From: Micrococcales bacterium 72-143
Lineage (GTDB): Bacteria > Actinomycetota > Actinomycetes > Actinomycetales > Microbacteriaceae
DNA length: 64,000 bases
Reading direction: 5' to 3'
NCBI GenBank assembly: GCA_001898835.1
Contig: MKVM01000001.1
Span: forward strand, 1,048,466 to 1,112,465
Made by a program: the position numbers and the translations under genes. Below the pieces are notes generated by a model. It worked only from the letters and a program-made list of their open reading frames with translations, was not told the DNA's origin and searched no databases. How positions within the stretch are numbered: the stretch's first letter is position 1; each line of letters opens with the position of its first letter. Shown here one piece after another: positions 1 to 8,240 of the stretch.

Positions 1-819
1 GAACACCAGCCAGCCCGCGAGGATCGCGAGCGGCGGCACGACGTAGGTCGAGATGCCGAGCTGGCCGGCGGGGACGCGGGCGAGCGCATACCCCCACGTC
101 GTGAACGCGAGCGCGGTCGGCACGACCCCCAGATAGACGACGCCCGCGAGAGCTGCGGGAGAGGCATCCGCCGCCTCCGCGAGCAGCTGACCCGCGAACG
201 GCAGGCACGCGAGCGTGCCGATGACGCAGCCGAGGAAGGTGACCTGCACCGCCGGCAGCCGCCGCACGAGGGGCTTCTGCGCGAGTACCCCGGTCGCGTA
301 GGTCACGGCGGACGCGAGCGCCCACAGCACGCCCGCGACATCGACGTGGCCGCCCGAGCCGAACACGCTCGTCGCGAGGCCGATGAGCACGACGCCCGAG
401 AACGCGACGCCTGCGCCGATCGCGAGCCACCGCGGGATGCCCTCGCCGAGGAGCAGCCCCGCACCGAGCGCGATGAGGATGGGCCCGATGTTGACGATCA
501 TCGCCGTCGTGCCCGCGTCGAGCGTGTGCTCGGCGAGGTTGAGGGTGACGTTGTAGGCGCCGAACCAGGCGACGCCGTAGAGCGCGAGGAGCGCCCACTC
601 GCGCCGGATCGGCCGCACCCAGCGGCGCGCCACGAGCATGAGCACCCCCAGGGCGAGCGACCCGACGACGAGCCGCCCGAGCGCGAGCGCTCCGCCCCCG
701 ATCTCAGGCGCTACGCCGCGGATCACGATGAACGCGCTCGCCCACGCGAGCAGCGTGAACCCGATCGCGACGAGCACGATCGGGGACAGGCGGGTCGCGG
801 TTGCGGTGGATGCGGTCAC
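1..819 (-). CDS. DMT/EamA-family transporter, partial (C-terminus off the left edge)
   Basis: Polytopic inner-membrane protein, probably a drug/metabolite-type exporter; the substrate cannot be told. The frame reads from a GTG at 819 through 273 codons to the window edge without a stop. After a short Thr/Ala-rich tail it shows a series of hydrophobic helices (for example LSPIVLVAIGFTLLAWASAF, then a helix around GTTAMIVNIGPILIALGA and LAIGAGVAFSGVVLIGLA) in the spacing of the EamA repeat. GTG 819 is preferred because a TAGCGT hexamer lies exactly 6 nt upstream. It diverges from the YbdK-type ligase with about 98 bases between the starts. The opposite-strand ORFs here are Arg/Asp-rich shadows. 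Confidence 0.82.
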   Translation of the reverse strand, partial: MTASTATATRLSPIVLVAIGFTLLAWASAFIVIRGVAPEIGGGALALGRLVVGSLALGVLMLVARRWVRPIRREWALLALYGVAWFGAYNVTLNLAEHTLDAGTTAMIVNIGPILIALGAGLLLGEGIPRWLAIGAGVAFSGVVLIGLATSVFGSGGHVDVAGVLWALASAVTYATGVLAQKPLVRRLPAVQVTFLGCVIGTLACLPFAGQLLAEAADASPAALAGVVYLGVVPTALAFTTWGYALARVPAGQLGISTYVVPPLAILAGWLVF

Positions 820-825
820 CTCGTC

Positions 826-831
826 ACGCTA
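826..831 (-). promoter_or_regulatory. -10 element (TAGCGT) of a leaderless promoter for the DMT transporter
   Basis: TAGCGT on the minus strand is separated from GTG 819 by 6 nt, so the predicted transcript begins at or within a base or two of the start codon. The same geometry recurs throughout the window. Confidence 0.55.
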
Positions 832-905
832 TGCCCCGCCCCCGACAGCCGATACCGCGCATCCCGCCAGATGACAAGCCGTTCCCGCCAACGGCGTCCG
901 GATGC

Positions 906-911
906 CAGACT
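906..911 (+). promoter_or_regulatory. -10 element (CAGACT) ahead of the YbdK-type ligase
   Basis: CAGACT with a 6-nt C-rich spacer before ATG 918, and no Shine-Dalgarno sequence. It supports 918 over the upstream in-frame starts. Confidence 0.45.
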
Positions 912-917
912 CCCCCC

Positions 918-2051
918 ATGCAGCTGGACTTCGCACCCTCCGCGCGCGGCACCGTCGGGGTCGAGTGGGAGCTCATGCTCGCCGACCCCGCCACGGGCGA
1001 GCTCGTCGGGCGCGGGCCGGAGATCATCGAGCGGGTGACCGCGGCGGCCCGGCCCGACGCGAGGCACACGGCGACCGCCGAGCTGCTCACCAACACCGTC
1101 GAGGTGACGAGCGGCGTCGGGCGCGACGTGCCCGAGGCGATCGGCGACATCGCCGCCGCCATCGCGGCGGTGCGCGAGGTGAGCGACCCGCTGGGCGTCG
1201 AGCTCATGTGCGCAGGCAGCCACCCCTTCGCGCAGTGGTACGACCAGGCCGTCACCGACAAGACGCGCTACCACACGCTCATCGAGCGCACGCAGTGGTG
1301 GGGGCGCAACATGATGATCTGGGGCGTGCACGTGCACGTCGGCGTCGAGGACGTGCGGAAGGTCATGCCGCTCATCAACGCGCTCTCGGCCTACCTGCCG
1401 CACCTGCAGGCACTCAGCGCCTCGAGCCCGTTCTGGGCTGGTGAGCGCACCGGCTACGCGTCCAACCGCGCGCTCGTGTTCCAGCAGCTGCCGACCGCGG
1501 GTCTCCCCTGGCCGCTTCCCGACTGGGCCGCCTACGAGGGCTACCTCGACGACATGGTGCGCACCGGGATCATGGAGGACGCGACCGAGGTGCGCTGGGA
1601 CATCCGCCCCGCCCCGCGCTGGGGCACGATCGAGGTGCGCGCGTGCGACGGGATGTCGACCCTCGCGGAGCTCGCGACCGTGGCGGCGCTCGTGCAGACG
1701 CTCGTCGAGCGCTTCTCGCGCGAGCTCGACGCGGGGCGCGAGCTGCCGACGCTCCAACCCTGGTACCACCGCGAGAACAAGTGGCGCGCCGCGCGCTACG
1801 GGCTCGACGCGGAGCTCATCGTCGACCGCGCCGGGGTCGAGCGCCCCGTCGTCGCCCACCTCGAGGAGACCCTCGACGAGCTGCTTCCGATCGCCGCGGA
1901 GCTCGGATGCCGTGCCGAGCTCGAGGGCGTGCGCACCACCCTCGCGACGGGCGCGAGCTACCAGCGGCAGCTGCGGGTGGCGGACGACGCGGGCGGCGAT
2001 CTGCGCGCGGTGACGGCGCATCTCATCCGGGAGTTCCGCACGGGGATCTGA
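918..2051 (+). CDS. YbdK-family carboxylate-amine ligase (glutamate-cysteine ligase type 2)
   Basis: 377 aa, the usual length for the family. These cytosolic ATP-dependent ligases join the gamma-carboxyl of glutamate (or a related acid) to an amine; members show weak glutamate-cysteine ligase activity, and the true substrate in actinobacteria, which use mycothiol, is uncertain. Visible family marks are the N-terminal GTVGVEWELMLADP and the central WWGRNMMIWGVHVHVGV segment with its HVHV metal/ATP-site pattern. Start 918 gives MQLDFAPS, the canonical short N-terminus; the reading frame stays open further upstream but that extension is low-quality sequence. It is monocistronic and divergent from the DMT exporter. 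Confidence 0.88.
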   Translation: MQLDFAPSARGTVGVEWELMLADPATGELVGRGPEIIERVTAAARPDARHTATAELLTNTVEVTSGVGRDVPEAIGDIAAAIAAVREVSDPLGVELMCAGSHPFAQWYDQAVTDKTRYHTLIERTQWWGRNMMIWGVHVHVGVEDVRKVMPLINALSAYLPHLQALSASSPFWAGERTGYASNRALVFQQLPTAGLPWPLPDWAAYEGYLDDMVRTGIMEDATEVRWDIRPAPRWGTIEVRACDGMSTLAELATVAALVQTLVERFSRELDAGRELPTLQPWYHRENKWRAARYGLDAELIVDRAGVERPVVAHLEETLDELLPIAAELGCRAELEGVRTTLATGASYQRQLRVADDAGGDLRAVTAHLIREFRTGI

Positions 2052-2131
2052 GCCGGCGGGTATCAGCGCGGCGCGCATCCGCTCCTCTCCTCATGACGGC
2101 CCCGCTCGGGGCCGGATGAGGAGAAGAGACC

Positions 2132-2575
2132 ATGTGGACACCCGATGACTTCCCCGGCGCCGACCACGTGCCGTGGCAGCTGCTGATCCGCGCCCGCTTC
2201 GCGTTCGAGCTCGACGCCCTCGTCGCGTCGCGCGTCACGCACGCGCTCGCGGCGGTGCTGCCCGCCAAGGCGGTGGCGCAGTTCGGCCGGCTCGCGACGC
2301 ACACGGTCGCGGGATCGCCGCGCGAGGAGCTCGGTGCGGAGACCGTCGTCCGCGTGCTCGCCGCGTACGCCGACTTCGACGACTGGTGCGGCACGAAGTG
2401 GCCGCGCTGGCCGTTCCCGTTCCCCGGCCCGCGTCACCTCGACGACGTCATCGACCCCCTGGCCGTGGCCACGCTCGCCCGCGCCCGCGCCTTCGTCACG
2501 GCCGCCGGATCCCCGGAGCTCCAGAAGGGGCTCGGTGCCGCGCTCGACGAGGTCGCCGGCTCCTTCCGGGGCTGA
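2132..2575 (+). CDS. Hypothetical protein, 147 aa
   Basis: I do not recognise this family. It is a soluble, Ala/Leu-rich protein with an aromatic, proline-rich centre (WCGTKWPRWPFPFPGPRHLD) between helical halves. There is no signal peptide or membrane segment. A strong Shine-Dalgarno (GAGGAGAAG) stands before ATG 2132, unlike the leaderless genes nearby. Third-position GC is high throughout and the ORF ends just before the convergent LLM gene, so it is very probably real. Confidence 0.7.
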   Translation: MWTPDDFPGADHVPWQLLIRARFAFELDALVASRVTHALAAVLPAKAVAQFGRLATHTVAGSPREELGAETVVRVLAAYADFDDWCGTKWPRWPFPFPGPRHLDDVIDPLAVATLARARAFVTAAGSPELQKGLGAALDEVAGSFRG

Positions 2576-2628
2576 CCCCGCCCGGGATCGAGGCCGGTCG
2601 CGCGACTCCCGCGCGGCCGGCCTCGCTG

Positions 2629-3435
2629 TCAGGCGCCGAACGATGCGCGCCAGGCGAGCAGCTGCTCGAGTGGCGCGAGGTCGTAGTCGGGGCCGGACGC
2701 GGAGGCCTCGAAGAGCCGCACGCCGAGCGCGTACTGCCGCTCGAGCACCTCGGTGTCGAGCGAACCCATCCCACGCACCGAGACGCCGGTCGAGATCTCG
2801 ATCTCGGAGCGATCCCGCCCCACCGCCGCGCAGTGCTCGTCGAGCACCGCGAGCTTGTGCACGAGGGTCTCCGGATCGGAGAAGGAGTGCCAGATGTCGG
2901 CGTGCTCGGCCACGAGCCGCAGCGTCTTCTTCTCCCCGGCGCCGCCGATGAGGATCGGGATGCGCCGCGTCGGCGCCGGGTTGAGCTTCTCCCAGCGGGC
3001 GCGGATGCGCGGCAGGTCGGCGGCGAGGGCGTCGAGGCGCGAACCCCGCGTGCCGAAGTCGTAGCCGTACTCCACGTAGTCGCGCTCGAACCATCCGGAA
3101 CCCGTGCCGAAGATGAAGCGGCCCACGCCGCCCTTCGCGGAGATGTGGTCGACGGTGCGGGCCATGTCCGCCTGCAGGTCGGGGTTGCGGTACGAGTTGC
3201 AGTTGACGAGCGGGCCGAACTCGATGCGCTCCGTCTGCTCGGCGATCGCGGCGAGCATCGTCCAGGCCTCGTAGTGCAGGCCGTCGGGGTCTCCCGAGAG
3301 CGGGAAGAAGTGGTCCCAGTTGAAGACGATGTCGGCCCCGAGGTCCTCGACACGACGGACGGCGTCGCGGATGACGTCGTAGCGGGCGTGCTGGGGTCCG
3401 AGCTGGATGGCGATGCGGATGGCTTTGTCGGTCAC
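2629..3435 (-). CDS. LLM-class F420-dependent oxidoreductase
   Basis: 268-residue TIM-barrel protein of the luciferase-like superfamily. Members use reduced F420 or FMN to reduce or oxidise small organic substrates in the cytosol. Visible features are the early barrel segment with NWDHFFPLSGD, the phosphate-binding GRFIFGTGSGW, and RRIPILIGGAGEKKTLRLVAEHADIW near the end of the barrel. It is shorter than FGD-type members (about 335 aa), matching the compact F420-type subgroup. The GTG start at 3435 is preceded at 6 nt by TAGCGT. It lies just downstream of ffh on the same strand with a 9-nt gap but has its own promoter. Substrate unknown; the cofactor assignment is by family. Confidence 0.82.
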   Translation of the reverse strand: MTDKAIRIAIQLGPQHARYDVIRDAVRRVEDLGADIVFNWDHFFPLSGDPDGLHYEAWTMLAAIAEQTERIEFGPLVNCNSYRNPDLQADMARTVDHISAKGGVGRFIFGTGSGWFERDYVEYGYDFGTRGSRLDALAADLPRIRARWEKLNPAPTRRIPILIGGAGEKKTLRLVAEHADIWHSFSDPETLVHKLAVLDEHCAAVGRDRSEIEISTGVSVRGMGSLDTEVLERQYALGVRLFEASASGPDYDLAPLEQLLAWRASFGA

Positions 3436-3441
3436 CGCTCC

Positions 3442-3447
3442 ACGCTA
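3442..3447 (-). promoter_or_regulatory. -10 element (TAGCGT) overlapping the ffh stop codon
   Basis: The hexamer lies 6 nt before GTG 3435. Its first three bases are the TAG stop codon of ffh, so one trinucleotide ends translation of ffh and begins the promoter of the LLM gene. Confidence 0.55.
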
Positions 3448-5010
3448 GCGAGAACGGCCGAGCATGCGCTGGAGCGCGGCCAGCTCCTCCTCGCTCGGGG
3501 CGCCCTTGGCACCACCGCCGCCGAGGCCGAAGCCCGAGCCGGAGGGCGCGGAGGCGCCGCCCGGCTTGATGCCCTGCGCGAGCGCCGCGTTCTCCGCGGC
3601 GCGCTTCGCGGGGTTGCCCGAGCGGGAGCCCTTCTTCTTCGCCTGCTGCTTCTTGCCGCCGTGCGCCCCCGGGATCGGACCCATCCCGGGCACCTGCGGC
3701 ATCCCGCCCTTCGCGACGGTCTTCATCATCTTCGCGGCCTGCTCGAAGCGCTGCACGAGCTGGTTGACGTCGGTGACGGTCATGCCGGAGCCCCTCGCGA
3801 TGCGCAGGCGCCGCGAGCCGTTCAGCAGCTTCGTGTTCTGCCGCTCCGCCGGAGTCATCGACTGGATGATCGCCTCGGTGCGCACGAGCTCGCGCTCGTC
3901 GAAGTTCTCCAGCTGCTCCTTCATGCCGCGGGCGCCGGGCAGCATCCCGAGCATGCCCTTGAGGGAACCCATCTTCTTGAGCTGCTGCATCTGGGCGAGG
4001 AAGTCGTCGAGCGTGAAGCTGTCGGTGCGGAACTTCTCCGCGACCTTCGCCGCCTCCTCCTCGTCGAACGCGGCCTGCGCCTGCTCGATGAGGGTCATGA
4101 TGTCGCCGAGGTCGAGGATGCGGCTCGCCATGCGGTCGGGGTGGAACGGCTCGAAGTCGTCGAGGCCCTCACCGATCGACGCGAAGATGATGGGGCGACC
4201 GGTGACGGAGGCGACCGAGAGCGCCGCGCCGCCGCGCGAGTCGCCGTCGAGCTTGGTGAGCACGACGCCCGTGAAGTCGACGCCCTCCTGGAAGGCGCGC
4301 GCCGTGTTGACCGCGTCCTGACCGGTGAGCGAGTCGATGACGAAGAGCACCTCGTCGGGGTCGACTGCCTTGCGGATGTTCGCGGCCTGCTTCATGAGCT
4401 CGGCGTCGATGCCGAGGCGGCCGGCGGTGTCGACGATGACGACGTCGTACTGCTTGCGCTCGGCCTCCACGACGCCGTTCTTCGCGACCTTGACGGGGTC
4501 GCCGACGCCGTTGCCGGGCTCCGGCGCGAAGACGGGGACGCCCGCCTGCTCGCCGACGACCTGCAGTTGCGTGACGGCGTTGGGGCGCTGGAGGTCCGAT
4601 GCCACGAGCAGCGGCGTGTGACCCTCCTTCTTGAGCCACTTCGCGAGCTTGCCCGCGAGGGTCGTCTTGCCCGCACCCTGGAGGCCCGCGAGCATGATGA
4701 CGGTCGGCGGCTTCTTCGCGAACTCGAGGCGGCGCTGCTGGCCGCCGAGGATCGCGACGAGCTCCTCGTTGACGATCTGCACGACCTGCTGGGCCGGGTT
4801 GAGCGCCTTGTTGACCTCGTCGGAGAGGGCGCGCTCGCGCACCTTCCCGGTGAAGTCCTTCACGACCTCGAGCGCGACATCGGCGTCGAGGAGGGCGCGA
4901 CGGATCTCGCGCACCGTGCCGTCGACATCCGCGGGGCTGAGCTTGCCCTTGGTGCGGAGGTTGCGGAAGGTCTCGGTGAGCCGGTCGGAGAGCGTGCCGA
5001 AGGTTGCCAT
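3445..5010 (-). CDS. ffh: Signal recognition particle protein Ffh (SRP54)
   Basis: 521-residue GTPase that binds signal sequences and 4.5S RNA and delivers ribosomes to FtsY at the membrane. Domain order is an N-terminal helical bundle (about 1-90), a G domain with P-loop GLQGAGKTT (about 109-117), DTAGRL and TKLDGDSRGGA, then a methionine-rich M domain (about 320-430) with MGSLKGMLGMLPGARGMK and the RNA-binding region SRRLRIARGSGM. The C-terminal tail is a long Gly/Lys-rich extension (HGGKKQQAKKKGSRSGN and a glycine run) common in actinobacterial Ffh. A TAGGAT hexamer stands 9 nt before ATG 5010. Confidence 0.97.
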   Translation of the reverse strand: MATFGTLSDRLTETFRNLRTKGKLSPADVDGTVREIRRALLDADVALEVVKDFTGKVRERALSDEVNKALNPAQQVVQIVNEELVAILGGQQRRLEFAKKPPTVIMLAGLQGAGKTTLAGKLAKWLKKEGHTPLLVASDLQRPNAVTQLQVVGEQAGVPVFAPEPGNGVGDPVKVAKNGVVEAERKQYDVVIVDTAGRLGIDAELMKQAANIRKAVDPDEVLFVIDSLTGQDAVNTARAFQEGVDFTGVVLTKLDGDSRGGAALSVASVTGRPIIFASIGEGLDDFEPFHPDRMASRILDLGDIMTLIEQAQAAFDEEEAAKVAEKFRTDSFTLDDFLAQMQQLKKMGSLKGMLGMLPGARGMKEQLENFDERELVRTEAIIQSMTPAERQNTKLLNGSRRLRIARGSGMTVTDVNQLVQRFEQAAKMMKTVAKGGMPQVPGMGPIPGAHGGKKQQAKKKGSRSGNPAKRAAENAALAQGIKPGGASAPSGSGFGLGGGGAKGAPSEEELAALQRMLGRSR

Positions 5011-5041
5011 GACCGCTACATCCTACGTGGCGGGGGCGCGG

Positions 5042-5047
5042 TAGCGT
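5042..5047 (+). promoter_or_regulatory. -10 element (TAGCGT) of a leaderless promoter
   Basis: TAGCGT, a 6-nt spacer, then ATG 5054. It lies back to back with the ffh promoter, whose TAGGAT is on the other strand at 5020-5025. Confidence 0.6.
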
Positions 5048-5053
5048 GGCGGG

Positions 5054-5569
5054 ATGAGCGTCATCCTGCCCTTCGGCGGTCGCGAACCGCAGCTCGACGG
5101 CACCGCGTGGGTCGCGCCGAACGCGACGATCGTCGGCGACGTGCGACTGCATCCGGGCTCCTCCGTGTTCTACGGCGCCGTGCTGCGAGCGGACAGCGAC
5201 ACCATCACGCTCGGCGAGGGCTCCAACCTGCAGGACAACGTCGTCGTGCACGTCGACGAGGGCGTGCCGACCACGATCGGGGCGGGCGTCTCGGTGGGCC
5301 ATGGCGCCGTCGTGCACGGCTGCACGGTCGAGGACGACTGCCTCATCGGCATGAACGCGACGGTGCTGAACCGCGCGGTGATCGGGCGCGAGTCGCTCGT
5401 CGCCGCGGGGGCGCTCGTGCTCGAGGGAACCGTCGTTCCGCCGCGCTCGCTCGTCGCGGGGGTGCCGGCGAAGGTGCGCCGCGAGCTGAGCGACGAGGAG
5501 GTGGCCGGCATCCGCCGCAACGCCGAGGTCTACCGGGAGCTCTCCGCGCGCCACCGGGAGCTCGGGTGA
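5054..5569 (+). CDS. Gamma-carbonic-anhydrase-family (left-handed beta-helix) protein
   Basis: 171 aa, made almost entirely of hexapeptide-repeat turns of a left-handed parallel beta-helix, forming trimers in the cytosol. The three metal-ligand histidines of the family are present (VVVHVDEG, then VGHGAVVHGC), as is the conserved C-terminal capping helix. Members are related to carbonic anhydrase (Cam/PaaY/YrdA), but many lack measurable activity, so the reaction is not certain. The stop overlaps the GTG of the next gene by 4 nt (GTGA), making a two-gene operon. Confidence 0.88.
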   Translation: MSVILPFGGREPQLDGTAWVAPNATIVGDVRLHPGSSVFYGAVLRADSDTITLGEGSNLQDNVVVHVDEGVPTTIGAGVSVGHGAVVHGCTVEDDCLIGMNATVLNRAVIGRESLVAAGALVLEGTVVPPRSLVAGVPAKVRRELSDEEVAGIRRNAEVYRELSARHRELG

Positions 5570-6204
5570 CGGATGCGACCGCGCCGGACCGGCACGAGTT
5601 CCGGCCCTCGTGGCCCGCGTTCCACCGTCGGATGCTCGTGCGTCTCGTGTGGCTCGCACCGCTGCTGCTGCTGACGCTGCTCATCGCCGCCTGGCCGAGC
5701 CTCGGCACGGCGTTCGTCGCGCTCGGCGCGGCCCTCGTGATCGCGGGGATCGGGTTCCTGCTCTACTTCGGCCGCGCGCGCGTGACGATCGAGGCGGGCG
5801 AGCTGCGCATCCGGGGCGCCCTGCGCTCGCGCCGCTGGCCGCTGCACGCCATCGGCACCGTCGTGCTGCTGCCGCTGCCGGGGACGCGCGAGTCGACCCT
5901 CTACGGGGTGTCGCCCGTGCTCGAGCGGATGTTCTCGCTGTCGGCGCAGACCTGGGAGCAGGAGACGCTCGAACAGCTCGCGGAGGCCGTCGGGGCGCCC
6001 GTCGTGCACGCACCCGCAGGGCTCGCGGTGATCGACATCAAGGAGCGCTACCCCGGCACGATCGGCTGGACGACCACGCATCCCTGGGCGCTCATGCTGC
6101 TCGTGGTGGGAGGCGCGATGGCGGTGACGGTCGTCGTGTCGCTCGTCGTGGCGGCCGTGCTGCTCGCCACGGGGCAGGTGCCGCTGCCGACGCCGAACGG
6201 CTGA
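5566..6204 (+). CDS. Membrane protein with PH-like domain, 212 aa
   Basis: Starts at the GTG that overlaps the stop of the carbonic-anhydrase-like gene, so translation is coupled. The layout is a short polar N-terminus, two closely spaced membrane helices (about 25-65), a beta-rich soluble part (about 66-165) resembling bacterial PH/YdbT-like modules (VTIEAGELRIRGALRSRRWP), and one C-terminal membrane helix after TTHPWALM. Function unknown. Coupling with a metal-dependent helix protein is suggestive only. Confidence 0.78.
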   Translation: MTDATAPDRHEFRPSWPAFHRRMLVRLVWLAPLLLLTLLIAAWPSLGTAFVALGAALVIAGIGFLLYFGRARVTIEAGELRIRGALRSRRWPLHAIGTVVLLPLPGTRESTLYGVSPVLERMFSLSAQTWEQETLEQLAEAVGAPVVHAPAGLAVIDIKERYPGTIGWTTTHPWALMLLVVGGAMAVTVVVSLVVAAVLLATGQVPLPTPNG

Positions 6205-6207
6205 GGC

Positions 6208-7269
6208 CTACGCGCGGGGCGTGGACCGCAGGGCGGCCAGGAGCGCCGCCTGCACCTCCGGACGGATGGGGTAGCTCGCGCTGAACGAGAGACGCGTCAC
6301 GAGGCCCGTGAAGCGCTCCCGCAGCTGCGCCGCCACCTCGGCGGGCGAGCCGACGGCGGCGAACGCGGCGAGCATCTCGTCGTCGACGAGCGCCCCCATC
6401 TGCGCCCACTCCCCGCGCCGCGACGCGGCGTACAGCTTCTCGTGCACGCCCTCCCAGCCGTGCAGCGCGAGCACCGGCAGGTAGTCGGGGGTCGAGCCGT
6501 AGAAGGCGATCTGCGCCCGCGTGGCCTGGATGGCGCGGGCGAGCTCCTCATCCGTCTCCCCCACGGCGACGAAGGCGGGCACGCTGACGCCGAGGGTGGC
6601 GGCGTCGCGGCCGGCGGATGCGGCCCCCCGCTCGAGCGCGGGGCGCGTCACCTCGCGCAGGTAGCGCTCGGTCGTGAAGGTGTGGGCGAGCACGCCGTCG
6701 GCGACCGCCCCCGCGGTCTCCGTCATCCGCTCCCCCACGGCGGCGATCCACACGGGCGGCGGGCCGAAGGGGTTGGGCCCCGGCGAGAAGAACGGCGTCA
6801 TGAGGGTGTGGCGGTAGTGCTCGCCCTCGAAGGCCAGCTTCTCGCCCGTCTCCCACGCCGACCAGATCGCGCGCACGGCGGCGACGAACTCCCGCATCCG
6901 GGCGGCGGGCGCCGACCAGGGCATCGAGAAGCGGCGCTCGATGTGCGGCCTGATCTGGGATCCGAGGCCCAGGACGAAGCGGCCGCCCGACACGAGCTGC
7001 AGATCGTTGGCGGTCTCCGCGACCGTCATGGGGTTGCGCGCGAAGGCGACGGCGATGCCCGTCATGAGGCTCACCCGCTCGGTGCGCATCGCGGCGGCGG
7101 TGAGGCTCACGAAGGGGTCGTGCTTGGTCTCGGCGGCGAAGATGCCGTCGTAGCCGGCGGCCTCCAGCTCGGAGGCGCCCGACGCGAACGCCCGCGGGTC
7201 GGTTCCCGCGTCGCCTCCCGCGTCGATGAGGAACGGGGCCGGGCTCGGGATCGTCGCGTCGTCGCTCAC
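6208..7269 (-). CDS. LLM-class F420-dependent oxidoreductase (large-form subfamily)
   Basis: 353 aa from the GTG at 7269; the open frame continues 39 codons further, but a CAGGAT hexamer sits 6 nt before 7269 and the extension is low-complexity. Barrel features are GYDGIFAAETKHDPFVSL, GGRFVLGLGSQIRPHIERR and PPPVWIAAVGERMTE. The residue pattern IRPHIERRF and the two-part C-terminus match the family annotated as F420-dependent LLM class (TIGR03617 type, from memory). It probably reduces an activated alkene or similar small molecule. It diverges from the SDR gene across a hairpin-rich 149-base gap and converges on the PH-like membrane protein with only 3 nt between the stops. Confidence 0.82.
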   Translation of the reverse strand: MSDDATIPSPAPFLIDAGGDAGTDPRAFASGASELEAAGYDGIFAAETKHDPFVSLTAAAMRTERVSLMTGIAVAFARNPMTVAETANDLQLVSGGRFVLGLGSQIRPHIERRFSMPWSAPAARMREFVAAVRAIWSAWETGEKLAFEGEHYRHTLMTPFFSPGPNPFGPPPVWIAAVGERMTETAGAVADGVLAHTFTTERYLREVTRPALERGAASAGRDAATLGVSVPAFVAVGETDEELARAIQATRAQIAFYGSTPDYLPVLALHGWEGVHEKLYAASRRGEWAQMGALVDDEMLAAFAAVGSPAEVAAQLRERFTGLVTRLSFSASYPIRPEVQAALLAALRSTPRA

Positions 7270-7349
7270 CGGACCATCCTGCCGCGCCGCGCCCGAGCGC
7301 GCCTCCCCGTTGTGCGCACCCTCCACCGACGGCCGTCGTGCGGGAGCCT

Positions 7350-7391
7350 GCGGTTGTGCGGGAGATCCGACGGCGAGCTCCCGCACACCGC
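7350..7391. repeat. Inverted repeat between divergent LLM and SDR genes
   Basis: GCGGTTGTGCGGGAG (7350-7364) pairs with CTCCCGCACACCGC (7378-7391) with a single bulged T and a 13-nt loop. A second direct copy of GTGCGGGAG lies at 7338-7346. It sits upstream of both promoters, so it may be an operator or an extragenic palindrome rather than a terminator. Confidence 0.5.
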
Positions 7392-7406
7392 CGTTCGCGG
7401 GCTCGG

Positions 7407-7412
7407 TAGCTT
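7407..7412 (+). promoter_or_regulatory. -10 element (TAGCTT) of a leaderless promoter for the SDR operon
   Basis: TAGCTT, a 6-nt spacer (GGGCGC), then ATG 7419; no Shine-Dalgarno sequence is present. Confidence 0.58.
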
Positions 7413-7418
7413 GGGCGC

Positions 7419-8240
7419 ATGACGGGGTCGCTCGAGGCGAGGCTGCGGACGCGGTTCGGCGGGCGCACGGTCGTCGTCACGGGCGGCTCGCGCGGCATCG
7501 GGGCGGCGGCGGCCCGGATGCTCGGGGCGGCCGGGGCGGACCTCGTGCTGCTCGCGCGCGACGGCGCGGCCCTCGAGTCCGTCGCCCGCGAGGTGCGCGC
7601 GGCGGGCGGCACCGCATCCGTGCTCCCCGTCGAGCTGCGCGACGCCGTCGCGGCGGCAGAGACGGGGCGGCGGATCGCCGCGGAGTGCTCACCGCCCGCG
7701 CTCGTGCTCGCGAACGCGGGGCACTCGATCCACCGGAGCGCGGGCGCCTCCGTCGGAAGGGCGCACGACGCGGAGCGCACGCTGGCCACGAGCTACACGG
7801 GTCATGTCGCGCTGCTGCTCGAGCTGCTGCCCGCGATGCGCGCCGCCGGGCGCGGACGCGTGGTCGCCTCGTCGACTGCCGCCCTCGCCGTGCCCGCACC
7901 CGGCTGGGCGGCCTACCTCGCCGCGAAGGCGGCCCTCGAGCGCTGGCTGCGCGACGTGGACGCGGAGACACGACCCGACGGCGTCACCCTGGGCTCCGTG
8001 CGCCTGCCGCTCGTGCGCACGGCGATGAGCGCCCCGACCGCCGCCTACGCCGAGGCCCGCGCGCTCACCCCCGAGGCGGCCGCCCGGATGCTGCTGCGCG
8101 CTTCGCTCGGGCGACGTCGCCTCGTGCAGCCCTGGTGGGGCGCGGCGGCCTCGCTCACCGCGCACCTCGCGCCGGGACTCGCCGACGGCGTGGCGCGCGG
8201 CTGGGAGCGGCGGCTCGCGGCCGCCGGGAAGCGCGGATGA
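7419..8240 (+). CDS. Short-chain dehydrogenase/reductase (classical SDR)
   Basis: 273-residue Rossmann-fold NAD(P)-dependent oxidoreductase. The nucleotide-binding TGGSRGIG motif is at about residues 21-28, ANAGH follows at about 98-102, and the catalytic triad is complete: Ser in ASSTAAL and Tyr/Lys in YLAAK. A hydrophobic C-terminal region (GAAASLTAHLAPGLADG) is typical of SDRs that act on lipid-like substrates. The ATGA overlap with the next gene (4 nt) couples it to an AMP-binding enzyme, suggesting that the pair handles an acyl or fatty-acid-derived compound. Substrate unknown. Confidence 0.88.
   Translation: MTGSLEARLRTRFGGRTVVVTGGSRGIGAAAARMLGAAGADLVLLARDGAALESVAREVRAAGGTASVLPVELRDAVAAAETGRRIAAECSPPALVLANAGHSIHRSAGASVGRAHDAERTLATSYTGHVALLLELLPAMRAAGRGRVVASSTAALAVPAPGWAAYLAAKAALERWLRDVDAETRPDGVTLGSVRLPLVRTAMSAPTAAYAEARALTPEAAARMLLRASLGRRRLVQPWWGAAASLTAHLAPGLADGVARGWERRLAAAGKRG

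Noticed and set aside
2173-6204. Plus-strand frame of 1343 codons
   Set aside because: Shadow of ffh and the first LLM gene on the minus strand; only the last 212 codons (from GTG 5566) form a real membrane protein.
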